64,000 bases of DNA from the NCBI RefSeq assembly GCF_031082295.1, contig NZ_JAVHLD010000012.1:24606-88605 (forward strand), given 5' to 3'. A program made the translations under genes and the position numbers. The notes below the pieces were generated by a model. It was given only the letters and a program-made list of their open reading frames with translations, searched no databases and had not been told where the DNA came from. The stretch comes from Humidesulfovibrio sp. Lineage in GTDB: Bacteria; Desulfobacterota; Desulfovibrionia; Desulfovibrionales; Desulfovibrionaceae. Position 1 is the stretch's first letter. Each line of letters starts with the position of its first letter. Positions 53,065 to 63,851 of this stretch are shown one piece after another.

Positions 53065-54807
53065 CTAGTCGGCCTGCCCGCCAGCGGGCGTGTCAGCCGG
53101 GCGCTCCGCCTGGCCCAGGCGGATGGCCTGGCCCTGCCTGCGGATGGACAGGCCCCAGGGCAGCGCCAGAAGCAGCAGCGTGGCGCTCCAGGCCCAGGCG
53201 GCCTGGTTGACCCAGCCCTCCTGAATCGGAATCCACACCGCGCCGAGCACGAACACGCCCGTCAGCAGCCATTCCTCGCGCGGGCTGCCCACGGGCCGGG
53301 GCGGCTCGCGGGTGGCCCAGAACCGCACCAGCATGCACAGGGCCACCGGCAGAAACTGCGCCACGCGGAAGTCGCGGTAGCGCGGGTCCACTATCAGCCC
53401 GAAGGTGAGCGCCAGGGCGGCCAGGCCGAAGATGAGGTCGAGCCAGCCCACGGCCAGGGTGCGCCAGGACTCCTCCGGGCCAGTGGGCCGGAAGCGCAGG
53501 GAGCGCAATCCCTCCAGCCGGGCGATGACCGGTTGCAGCGGCCCGGGGCCGGGCAGCCGCCCCGTGGCGAGGTCGGCCAGCTCGCTGAACACCAGCAGGC
53601 ACAACACGGCCCCGCCGCCGGTCATGAGCACCCCGCCGATGACGCCGCCCACGCCGAAGGCCAGGCGCAGGGACTGCTCTGCGCTGACGGCCAGAAGCGT
53701 GCACAGGCCCTGGCCCGCCAGGGCCACCAGCGCCGTCCGGCCGAAGCCCTGCGGCGGCCGCAGGAACAGGGCCAGGGCGCAGAGCAGCGCCGCGGCTCCG
53801 GAGGACAGCCAGAAAGCCAGCAGCCAGTAGGGCTTCTCGGAGACCGGGCCGGTGAGGGGGAACTTCATGTGCCGCCCCAGGTCCACAAGGCCCCAGTTGC
53901 CGCCCACGGTGCCCTCCTGCCCAAACTTCCAGGGCTCGTCGAAGAGCTCGAAAATGTTGTAGTCGATGCCCTTGTCGTGGGCGGTGTTGATGATCTCTCG
54001 CACGAAGCGGGCCTGGGCCACGCGGCCGGGCACGGCGTCCTTGCGCACGCGGCCCGCGCTGGGCCAGCCTATCTCGCCGATGAGGATGGGCTTGCCCGGA
54101 TAGGCGGCGGCGATTTTGGCGTGGGCCTCCAGCATGTGCGGGATGACGCCGTCGAGGGGCGTGGGCGTGTTCTCCCAGTAGGGCAGGATGTGGATGGTGA
54201 TGGAGTCCACCTCGGCCGCGACCTTGGGGTTCTCCAGCCAGTAGGCCCAGACGTCGGCGTAGGTCACGGGCTGCTTCACCGCGGCCTTGACGCGGCGGAT
54301 GTAGTCGATGAGCAGCTCCGGGGTGATCTCCCGGCGCAGCAGCACCTCGTTGCCCACCACCACGCGCTCCACGGTGTCCGGATAGTCGTTGGCGAGCTTA
54401 ATGAGCCCCGCGATCTCCAGCTCGTTGTCCTTCAGGTTGGCGCCGACCCAGGCCCCCAGGATGACCTTGAGGCCGTGCTTCTGGGCCAGCTCCGGCACCG
54501 GGGCGAACTGCGCGCGGTTGGCGTAGGTGCGGATGCGCTCGAAGTGCTTGGCGGCGAAGGCCACGTCCTCTTCCAGCTGGGCGCGGGTGAAGGGCTGGGC
54601 AAAGGGGCTCTGCCCGGAGCGGTACGGGCTGAAGGAGGCGCTCTTGATGCGCGCCGGTCCGCCCTCGGAGCTCACTGCGTCGGGGATGTCCTGGGGACGG
54701 CCCTGCACCCACCAGAAGGCGAGGTTGAGGGCCACAGCTGCGGCCAGGGCCACGAGGGCCGTTGCAAAGCCGGCCAGGGTGGGCAGGTTCCGGTCAAGGG
54801 GGCGCAT
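53065..54807 (-). CDS. GH17-like membrane protein (glucan-type)
   Basis: 580 aa. An N-terminal helix (TLAGFATALVALAAAVALNLAFW) is followed by an extracytoplasmic GH17-like beta-1,3-glucanase/transglycosylase domain (about 45-315): SFSPYRSGQSPFAQ, RIRTYAN, VVGNEVLLRRE (acid Glu) and PILIGEIGWPSAGR (nucleophile Glu). About seven transmembrane helices fill residues 330-560. It may process or export a beta-glucan, as in proteins linked to cyclic or linear glucans. Confidence 0.8.
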   Translation of the reverse strand: MRPLDRNLPTLAGFATALVALAAAVALNLAFWWVQGRPQDIPDAVSSEGGPARIKSASFSPYRSGQSPFAQPFTRAQLEEDVAFAAKHFERIRTYANRAQFAPVPELAQKHGLKVILGAWVGANLKDNELEIAGLIKLANDYPDTVERVVVGNEVLLRREITPELLIDYIRRVKAAVKQPVTYADVWAYWLENPKVAAEVDSITIHILPYWENTPTPLDGVIPHMLEAHAKIAAAYPGKPILIGEIGWPSAGRVRKDAVPGRVAQARFVREIINTAHDKGIDYNIFELFDEPWKFGQEGTVGGNWGLVDLGRHMKFPLTGPVSEKPYWLLAFWLSSGAAALLCALALFLRPPQGFGRTALVALAGQGLCTLLAVSAEQSLRLAFGVGGVIGGVLMTGGGAVLCLLVFSELADLATGRLPGPGPLQPVIARLEGLRSLRFRPTGPEESWRTLAVGWLDLIFGLAALALTFGLIVDPRYRDFRVAQFLPVALCMLVRFWATREPPRPVGSPREEWLLTGVFVLGAVWIPIQEGWVNQAAWAWSATLLLLALPWGLSIRRQGQAIRLGQAERPADTPAGGQAD

Positions 54808-54870
54808 GGGTTCTCCGCCGGGGCGCTTTGGCTGTGGCGGCGTCTGCCGCAGGCCTCCGGTGGGGCTTCT

Positions 54871-55833
54871 TTACGCGTTTGCTTCGACGGACTCAAGCGT
54901 CGAGGAGGAACAACCCCTGAGTTCATCGGCGGCGAAGACGTAGCGGTTCTTGCCGCCGCGTTTGGCGCGGTACATGGCCTGGTCGGCCAGTTCCATGAGG
55001 GCGGCAGGCACGTCGGCGTCGGTGGGGGCCAGGGCGATGCCGATGGACACGCCCACGTGCACCTCGTTGCCGTCGATGGAGACGGGCTGGTTCACGGAGG
55101 AGATGACGCTCTCGGCCAGGCGGGCCGCCCCGTGGCAGTCGCAGGGCCAGGTCTCCAGCAGGACGAATTCGTCGCCGCCCAGGCGCACGCAGTTCTCCGG
55201 GCGCGAGATGCACTGGCGCAGGCGCTCGGCCACGGCCTGGAGCAGCACGTCGCCGGCCTGGTGGCCCAGGGTGTCGTTGACCTGCTTGAAGCCGTCCAGG
55301 TCGAGGAACATGAGGGCCAGGATGTGGTCGTGCTCCCCGGCGGCCTCGATGAGCCTCGGCAGGGCGTCGGTGAGGAAAAGGCGGTTGGGCAGGCCGGTCA
55401 GGGTGTCGTGATAGGCGGCGTGGCGCAGGTCGTGCACGTCGCTCAGGTCCTTGACGATGCAATAAAAGATCTCGTTGTCCGGCGAGAAGAGCATGTTCCA
55501 GTTGAAACGCTTGTAGGCCCCGTCGGCGCAGCGGAAGCGGAAGTCGAAGGTGGTGGTGGCGGCGTCGCTGGTTATGAGCGACTGGAATTTCGAAAGCACG
55601 CGCTCGCGGTCGTCGAAATCCATGAATTCAAGCAGGTACTGCCCGCGCAGGCTTTCGGGCCAGTGCCCGGAGGCGCGAGCCCAGGCGGCGTTCGCCTCAA
55701 GGATGCAGCCGTCCATGTCCACGGCCAGGGCCATGTCGTAGGACAGCGCCATCCAGGCATAGCGCTCTATGCTGAACAGGTGTGAGAGGTATTCGCCCCC
55801 CGCGCCGTCTTCCAACAGTGCCTTTACATTCAT
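54871..55833 (-). CDS. PAS-GGDEF diguanylate cyclase
   Basis: 320 aa cytoplasmic signalling protein. A PAS domain (about 25-150: MALAVDMDGCILEANAAWARASGH) precedes a GGDEF domain (about 155-310) with LTGLPNRLFL, DLDGFKQVNDTLGHQAGDVLL and the catalytic RLGGDEFVLLE, so it can make c-di-GMP. The ATG at 55833 (MNVKALLED) is taken. A start at 55851 is possible, but it would leave less room for promoters. It is divergent from the EAL/HDOD gene. Confidence 0.9.
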   Translation of the reverse strand: MNVKALLEDGAGGEYLSHLFSIERYAWMALSYDMALAVDMDGCILEANAAWARASGHWPESLRGQYLLEFMDFDDRERVLSKFQSLITSDAATTTFDFRFRCADGAYKRFNWNMLFSPDNEIFYCIVKDLSDVHDLRHAAYHDTLTGLPNRLFLTDALPRLIEAAGEHDHILALMFLDLDGFKQVNDTLGHQAGDVLLQAVAERLRQCISRPENCVRLGGDEFVLLETWPCDCHGAARLAESVISSVNQPVSIDGNEVHVGVSIGIALAPTDADVPAALMELADQAMYRAKRGGKNRYVFAADELRGCSSSTLESVEANA

Positions 55834-55917
55834 GATGGGAGTCGCTAGCATTTGTTTCGGAATATGTCCACGGCCCTGACCCTCTTTACGGAAACATCTG
55901 ACCCCGGGATTTCTGAA

Positions 55918-57198
55918 ATGATGCGCCAACCCCACTACGAAACCCTTTTCGTGGCCCGACAGCCAGTGCTGGACGCCTCCCTGAACACCTGGGGCTATTT
56001 TCATTTCTACCGGCGCTGCCTCGACCACACCTACTCGGAATTTTCAGACCCGGTGCTGGCCACCCTCTCGGTGATCCAGTGCCTGCCCGCCTGCATGGAC
56101 ACCTGCGCCCAGCCGCACAAGGCGCTCATCCACCTGCCCGGCCCGGCCGTGCTCACCGCCGTGCCCAAGGCCCTGGGGCCGGCGTGCGTGCTTCCGGTCA
56201 TCGCCCACGACGACCTGGGCGACAGCACCTACCTTGAGGCCCTGCGCTCCCTGCGCAAGGACGGCTACGAGCTTGCCCTGGACCTGACCGCGCCCATGCC
56301 CCCGGACAGCCCCCTGTTCGAGATGGTGGACATCGTCATCCTGGACATGCGCGACCCTCTGGGCGGCATCAAGGGCTTGAGCTCCATGGCCAAGGCCCTG
56401 GCGGCCAAGGGCTTGACGCTTTTGGCCAAACGCGTGGAAAGCCACGAGACCGAGGCCCTCGCCCGGTCGCTCGGCTTCAGCCTTTTCTCCGGGTACTTCT
56501 TCCGCGAGCCCAAGACCCTGGTCCAGCGCAAGGTCTCCGCTGCGGAAACCACGCGCATGAACCTGATGAACCTGCTGAGCCAGAACGAACCGCCCACGGA
56601 CATGCTGGTGAACGCCATCGAGGCCGACGCCTCGGTGTCCTACCGGGTGCTGGCCATGCTCAACTCCGCGCACTTCGGCCTGCTGAAGAAGGTCTCCTCC
56701 ATCCGCCAGGCGGTGCTCCTGGCCGGGTGGGAACACCTCTGCGCCTGGCTCCGGGTCATGGTCATGGCCGACATGACCCCCTCCTCCAAGGCCCGGGAGC
56801 TTTTGCACCTGGCCGCCCAGCGCGCCAAGTTTTTCGAGCTGCTGGCCGTGGCCTCCGACCGCCGCGACGAGGCCGAGAGCCTGTTCCTGCTCGGCCTTCT
56901 GTCCCTCATGCCGGCCATGCTCGACATGCCCATGGACAGCGTGCTGTCCCGGCTGTCCCTGGACGACTCCCTGAGCGCCGGCCTGTGCGGCTGCAACGGC
57001 CCCTACACCCCCTGGCTCGGCATGGCCCAGGCCATCGAGAACACCCAGTGGGAGGAAATGGCCGAGTACGCCCTGCAGCTCTCCCTGCCCACGGGCTCCG
57101 TGGCCGATGCCTACAACGCCTCCTTCCAGTGGGCCGACAAGCTCTTGTCCGCCTTGCCCGCCCCCGCCACTGGGAAAGACGCGGCGCATCGCAACTAG
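55918..57198 (+). CDS. EAL/HDOD (YuxH-type) signalling protein
   Basis: 426 aa. An N-terminal EAL-like region (about 5-190: FVARQPVLDASLNTWGYFHFYRR, VDIVILDMRDPLGGIKGLS) lacks the EAL tripeptide and several metal ligands, as usual in the YuxH family, so it probably does not hydrolyse c-di-GMP. A HDOD domain (about 215-400) follows with NEPPTDMLVNAIEADASVSYRVLAMLNS. The frame is open back to 55852; ATG 55918 is chosen because it leaves promoter room, with no good SD on any option. The coiled-coil pseudo-kinase gene follows 30 nt later. Confidence 0.85.
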   Translation: MMRQPHYETLFVARQPVLDASLNTWGYFHFYRRCLDHTYSEFSDPVLATLSVIQCLPACMDTCAQPHKALIHLPGPAVLTAVPKALGPACVLPVIAHDDLGDSTYLEALRSLRKDGYELALDLTAPMPPDSPLFEMVDIVILDMRDPLGGIKGLSSMAKALAAKGLTLLAKRVESHETEALARSLGFSLFSGYFFREPKTLVQRKVSAAETTRMNLMNLLSQNEPPTDMLVNAIEADASVSYRVLAMLNSAHFGLLKKVSSIRQAVLLAGWEHLCAWLRVMVMADMTPSSKARELLHLAAQRAKFFELLAVASDRRDEAESLFLLGLLSLMPAMLDMPMDSVLSRLSLDDSLSAGLCGCNGPYTPWLGMAQAIENTQWEEMAEYALQLSLPTGSVADAYNASFQWADKLLSALPAPATGKDAAHRN

Positions 57199-57228
57199 TC
57201 CCTGAAGCGCCCGGTTTCAAGGAGCCCC

Positions 57229-60060
<2,832 letters not shown>

Positions 60061-60074
60061 CTTTGGGCCGTGGT

Positions 60075-60543
60075 CAGGGGCTCCGCCCCCGGCACCCCCG
60101 CCAAAGGACCTGAGGCCCTCTGGACTCCCCCGTACGTGAAAGGTTCCTGTCGACGCAAAGCCGTCAACAGGAACCTTTCACTTTTGGGATGTTCAAGGGA
60201 ATCGTGAAGCAGGCGGCAGCGGCCCTGGCCTGCAGGCGAGACAGGAGCGCAACACCCGTGAAACCCCGAAGGGGGCAGGAGGGACCTGAAACAGCCCTTT
60301 CGGCTTTCGGGGGGGTCAGCCACGAGAGCGTGTCTTTGTTCTGATCTTTCGACCTGACTTCCTAAAAAATTCTATTTTCAGAAATCCAGCCTGCCACCCC
60401 TGCCCCAAGCCCATTGGGGGGTCCGGGCGTCAGCCGCTACGATGAGCGGTCTTCCGCGAATCTTACGGCTGTCGACAACATAGATGGGTCTCAGGCCACC
60501 GGCGGGGTCCAGGGGCGGAGCCCCTCTGGCCAACGGAGGCATC
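60075..60543. repeat. Intergenic element, copy C
   Basis: The left end CAGGGGCTCCGCCCCCGGCACCCCCGCC is close to the inverse complement of copy A's right end. Only the right arm of hairpin 1 remains (60285-60303), followed by about 95 bp almost identical to copy A (about 60304-60400). Hairpin 2 is missing. A 15-bp terminator-type hairpin (60136-60185) is unique to this copy. The right end TCAGGCCACCGGCGGGG..GGGGCGGAGCCCC..GGAGGCATC is interrupted by a stretch of about 60 bp not seen in A or B. It fills the space between convergent genes. Confidence 0.75.
60136..60185 (+). terminator. Strong rho-independent terminator after pseudo-kinase gene
   Basis: GTGAAAGGTTCCTGT (60136-60150) pairs perfectly with ACAGGAACCTTTCAC (60167-60181), with an inner GACG/CGTC stem, followed by TTTT at 60182-60185. 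It is 75 nt after the stop at 60060. Confidence 0.8.
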
Positions 60544-60566
60544 CTGGCCCAGGCTCGGCCCCTGTC

Positions 60567-61436
60567 TCAGCGTCTGCGGGCGCCGAGGGCGATGCCGGTG
60601 AGGGTGGCGGCCACGCCGAGGATTTCGGCGAGTCCTGCGGGCCGGCTGAAGATGGTGAGGTCCCAGACGTAGGCGAGGCAGGGTTGCAGGAGCAGGATGA
60701 GTCCGACGAGGGAGGTGCGGGTTTCGCGCAGGCCGCGGCTGATGAGCACCCAGCCGACGAATTGCGAGGATATGCCGTAGGCTGTCATGAGCAGCAGGGG
60801 CATGCCGAAGTCGAGGGCGAGGCTTTCGCCGCGCAACAGGCAGACGGGCACGAGCATGGCGGCGGTGAGGAGCGAGTTTGTGGTCATGGCGGCGAGCTGC
60901 GAGCCGTCGCCGCATTCCGCCAGGGAGCGGTTCAGGGTGAGGATGAACCCGGCGTAGAAGACGCCGGTGGCGAGACCGAAGATGACGCCAAGCTGGAAGT
61001 CGTGTCCGGCGCTGGTCCAGGCCGGGGCGACGATGGCGAAGAGCCCGCCCATGGCCAGGGCGATGCCGGCGAAGAAGCGCAGGCCGGGCTTTTCGCGCAG
61101 GAACACGATGCCCCAGGCGGCGAGCAGGAACACCTGGAAGTTGCCGAAGAGGGTGGCCAGGCCGGGGCCGAGGTAGAGGATGGACAGGTGCCAGCAGAGC
61201 AGGTCTGCGGTGAAGAAGGCGGCGCAGGCCAGCGACCAGTTGAAGCCGCTGCGGGGCATGTTCCAGACTTTGGAGCGCGGCTCGCGGCTGGTGAGGCTTG
61301 CGAGGAACAGGCAGACCCCGCCGATGAGCACGCGGTGGAAGGCCGCTGCGTCGCCGGAGATGCCGTAGGGCGCGGCCAGCTTCACGAACACGGGCGAGAA
61401 ACTGATTATGCAGGCGCCGAGGATGAGTTGGAACAT
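60567..61436 (-). CDS. EamA/DMT-family transporter
   Basis: 289 aa with ten predicted helices, made of two EamA halves (about 1-135 and 145-285). Glycine-rich turns GLFAIVAPAW and ATGVFYAGFILTLNRS are typical. Drug/metabolite transporters export amino acids, sugars or drugs; the substrate is unknown. It starts 3 nt after the sfsA stop and is co-transcribed with it. Confidence 0.88.
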   Translation of the reverse strand: MFQLILGACIISFSPVFVKLAAPYGISGDAAAFHRVLIGGVCLFLASLTSREPRSKVWNMPRSGFNWSLACAAFFTADLLCWHLSILYLGPGLATLFGNFQVFLLAAWGIVFLREKPGLRFFAGIALAMGGLFAIVAPAWTSAGHDFQLGVIFGLATGVFYAGFILTLNRSLAECGDGSQLAAMTTNSLLTAAMLVPVCLLRGESLALDFGMPLLLMTAYGISSQFVGWVLISRGLRETRTSLVGLILLLQPCLAYVWDLTIFSRPAGLAEILGVAATLTGIALGARRR

Positions 61437-61439
61437 GGG

Positions 61440-62279
61440 TTAGCGGGTCCTTTTGCGTTCGTGTGCGGCCCAGTCCGGGTGCAGGGGCAGGGGCTCGGCC
61501 AGGCTGATGCCGGCCTCCGCGATGGCCGCGCGCCAGACCCAGGCCTCTACCCCGGCCTTGAGCGCCACGGCCAAGGCCTCGGCGTAGTCCGGGTCGATGC
61601 GTCCCGCGGGCGCGAAGGTGTGGCCGTCGGGCCGCTGGACCAGGAAGAACAGGGCGGCGCGGGCTCCTTCCTGCACCAGTCGGGTCAGCTCCGCAAGGTG
61701 TTTTCGGCCGCGCTCGGTGGCGGCGTCGGGGAACAGGGCCACGCCGTGCTCCACGAGGGTGACGTTCTTGCACTCCACGTACAGCGGCGGCAGGCCGCTG
61801 CCGGGCTCGGCGGTCAGCAGCGCGTCCAGCCTGCTTGCGCCGGTCGTGGCCTCGCGCTTGAGGGTGCTGTAGCCGTGGGCCTGGGGCAGCAGGCGGGCGC
61901 GGAAGGCGGCGTCGAGCAGGCGGTTGGGCGTTTGGGTGTTCACGCCGGCCCAGGCGTGGCGGGCGTTTGGTGGAGTCCCTGGCAGGGCCAGGGCGTTGTC
62001 ATCTAGAGGAGTCCCTGGCAGGGCCAGCGCCTCCAGCGTCCACTTGAGCTTGCGGTCCTGGTTGACCGCGGGCGAGAGCAGCGCGGGCGCGCCGGGCGAA
62101 AGCAGCCCCATCATGGAGCCGGTGTTGTTGGTGTGGGCGCGCAGTTCCTGGCCCTGCGCACCGGTGGCGATGACGGTGAAGCGCTTCTCGCGGCGCACCA
62201 GCCGGGCCACCACGCAGCCGGAAGGAAACGGCAGGAGTAGGCGCCCAGCCTGGCCCTCCTCCGTCTCCGCGCTAGACAT
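61440..62279 (-). CDS. sfsA: SfsA-family DNA-binding/sugar fermentation protein with internal duplication
   Basis: 279 aa. SfsA motifs are present: GRLLLPFPSGCVVARLVRREKRFTV, HTNNTGSMMGLLSPGAPALL, PPLYVECKNVTLVEHGVALFPDA (D/E-x-K nuclease-like site), TERGRKHLAEL and PDGHTFAPAGRIDPDYAEAL. SfsA family proteins are nucleases or DNA-binding proteins of uncertain role. Within it LALPGTP occurs twice, from a 36-bp in-frame duplication (see the repeat entry). ATG 62279 overlaps the VOC gene by 8 nt. Confidence 0.9.
   Translation of the reverse strand: MSSAETEEGQAGRLLLPFPSGCVVARLVRREKRFTVIATGAQGQELRAHTNNTGSMMGLLSPGAPALLSPAVNQDRKLKWTLEALALPGTPLDDNALALPGTPPNARHAWAGVNTQTPNRLLDAAFRARLLPQAHGYSTLKREATTGASRLDALLTAEPGSGLPPLYVECKNVTLVEHGVALFPDAATERGRKHLAELTRLVQEGARAALFFLVQRPDGHTFAPAGRIDPDYAEALAVALKAGVEAWVWRAAIAEAGISLAEPLPLHPDWAAHERKRTR
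61972..62027. repeat. 20-bp direct repeat, 36-bp period, inside sfsA
   Basis: GGAGTCCCTGGCAGGGCCAG at 61972-61991 and again at 62008-62027 are identical, spaced by 36 nt. The insertion is in frame and adds 12 residues. It looks like a recent slippage or recombination event. Confidence 0.85.
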
Positions 62280-62877
62280 GGTGCGGCTCTGGGTCCTTGT
62301 CGCCGGGCTGCTGACCCACCAGGCGCAGGCCCTCGCCGGGGTAGACGCGGCGTTCGGCCACGGGGGTGGAGCGCACAGGGCAGGGCCAGACGTCCTGGGG
62401 TTCCGCGCCCTCAAGGGCGTACAGGGTGGGGTCCGTGTCGGCCATGACCGGGTTCGCGCCCAGGTCCACGCCGGGCACCCGCGCGCTGAACTCCACCGGG
62501 ATGTTGTTGGGGTCGAAGGAATACAGCGAGTGGATGAAGCCGTGGTCCACCACCTCGGAGACCCACATCCCGGCGGCGTCCAGCCGGTCGCGCAGGTCCC
62601 AGAGGTCGTCCTCGCTCGCCACGCCGAGGGAGACGTGGTCGAAGGTGAACGGCCCTCGCACCGGCGCGCCGTGGTCCTTGTCCGGGCCGGGCTGCACGCC
62701 GGGCCACTCGAAAAAGGCGATCATGTCGTGCTCGGTGAGCTCGAAGAAATAGTGGCGGTAGCCGGGATGGCCCAGGCCAGCCACCATGCGCAGGCCCAGC
62801 AGGTCGCGCCAGTAGCGGATGGTGCGGTCCATGTCGCCGGTGGCCAGGGCCAGGTGGTTGATGCCGGTGAAGCGCAT
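62272..62877 (-). CDS. VOC (glyoxalase/dioxygenase-fold) protein
   Basis: 201 aa. A single vicinal-oxygen-chelate domain with HLALATGDMDRTIRYWRDLLGL (metal His) and FDHVSLGVASEDDLWDLRDRL, ending EFSARVPG. Members include glyoxalases, dioxygenases and fosfomycin-resistance enzymes; none can be assigned here. A charged tail of about 45 residues follows the domain. The start ATG 62877 gives MRFTGINHLALA, a normal beginning. Confidence 0.85.
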   Translation of the reverse strand: MRFTGINHLALATGDMDRTIRYWRDLLGLRMVAGLGHPGYRHYFFELTEHDMIAFFEWPGVQPGPDKDHGAPVRGPFTFDHVSLGVASEDDLWDLRDRLDAAGMWVSEVVDHGFIHSLYSFDPNNIPVEFSARVPGVDLGANPVMADTDPTLYALEGAEPQDVWPCPVRSTPVAERRVYPGEGLRLVGQQPGDKDPEPHHV

Positions 62878-62910
62878 GAGGGGTTCGCTCCTGTGGTCTG
62901 TGCTGATTAT

Positions 62911-62962
62911 GCTCCGCAGGCCGGAACGCCTGGCCCCCGAAGGAGCCACCGGCCTGCGGAGC
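62911..62962 (-). terminator. Terminator of DUF2087 gene
   Basis: GCTCCGCAGGCCGG (62911-62924) and CCGGCCTGCGGAGC (62949-62962) make a perfect 14-bp stem, 11 nt downstream of the DUF2087 stop at 62974 on the reverse strand. Confidence 0.65.
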
Positions 62963-62973
62963 GGGTGTCGCTT

Positions 62974-63525
62974 CTATCTCCCCAATCGTTCCAGCAGGGC
63001 CAGGGCCTCCGCCGTCGGCCTGGCTTCAACGCGGCGGTACTCGCGCCCGTCCGCGGTCCTGGTCATGAGGCCGCAGTCCACCAGCCCGCGCCGCAGAAGC
63101 GCGTGGTCGCCGAAGGTGTGCAGCGTGTTCAGGTGCTCGTTCAGCCGCGCCTCGGTGAAGACCGTGCGGGCCGCGATGCGTGACCAGATGACCCACAGGC
63201 ACGAGGCCTCCAGTCCGCGCTTGCCGGGCCACCGCGTGAGCAGCCCGTCGCGGTCGAAAAGCCGCGCCAGGCGCGCCAACCTGTCGGGGCGGGTGGGGCT
63301 TACGGGTTCCGGCGCGGGCCTGGGCTCCCGTTTGGGGTCGGCGGGCCTGGCCGCCTGGACCACGGCTCGGAAGTGCTGGAAGTTCTTGTGTCCGCTGGAC
63401 CGCGCGAGCATGTTCAGCAGCTCCACGTGGCCGGGGGTGCGCCCGCAGTCGGCCAGCTGGCCGCCCAGGGAACGCGCGAAGGCCGAGATGTCGCCAACGA
63501 CTAGGGGCAGGGGTGTCCTCGACAT
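62974..63525 (-). CDS. DUF2087 domain protein
   Basis: 183 aa. The C-terminal half (about 85-183) fits DUF2087: RLARLFDRDGLLTRWPGKR, EARLNEHLNTLHTFGDHALLRRGLVDCGLMTRTADGREYRRVEA. The N-terminal half has SGHKNFQHFRAVVQAA and a Pro-rich linker. DUF2087 is a winged-helix-like domain found in transcriptional regulators of MarR-like type, so DNA binding is possible. Start ATG 63525. Confidence 0.8.
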   Translation of the reverse strand: MSRTPLPLVVGDISAFARSLGGQLADCGRTPGHVELLNMLARSSGHKNFQHFRAVVQAARPADPKREPRPAPEPVSPTRPDRLARLARLFDRDGLLTRWPGKRGLEASCLWVIWSRIAARTVFTEARLNEHLNTLHTFGDHALLRRGLVDCGLMTRTADGREYRRVEARPTAEALALLERLGR

Positions 63526-63851
63526 GATGTGTCCTCACACACGCGCCAGATCCGCAAGGGACCGCCGGTGGTCGCCGACTTCCGACTCGGCACGGCAGAG
63601 GGGTGTCGAGAGGGGGTCAATACAGGCAGGTTTAGCTCCCCTTGCGGGGCGGCGACGCCTTGGTGAACTGCCGACCAGCGCCCTGTGTATGCCAAGTACG
63701 TAATGATGGCAACCAATTGGAGCGCGATTTGGCCCTTTGCCACACCCTGTCAACCGGGAATTTTGTCTTTTTAGCGGCCAAAAGCGGGTGATCTTTGTCC
63801 GGTCTCAAAAGGCCATGCTATACTCCGTTGCGAATTCTACGGAGGCCCCTT
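63526..63851. other. Intergenic region with promoter for the last gene
   Basis: 326 bp between divergent genes. The right side holds a sigma70 promoter at 63795-63824. Otherwise AT-richer than flanking genes; no other structure was recognised. Short frames antisense to this region have no SD. Confidence 0.4.
63795..63824 (+). promoter_or_regulatory. Sigma70 promoter of the last partial gene
   Basis: TTGTCC at 63795-63800, 18-nt spacer, TATACT at 63819-63824. The -10 is near-perfect. It is about 25 nt upstream of a strong GGAGG SD at 63841-63845. Confidence 0.6.
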
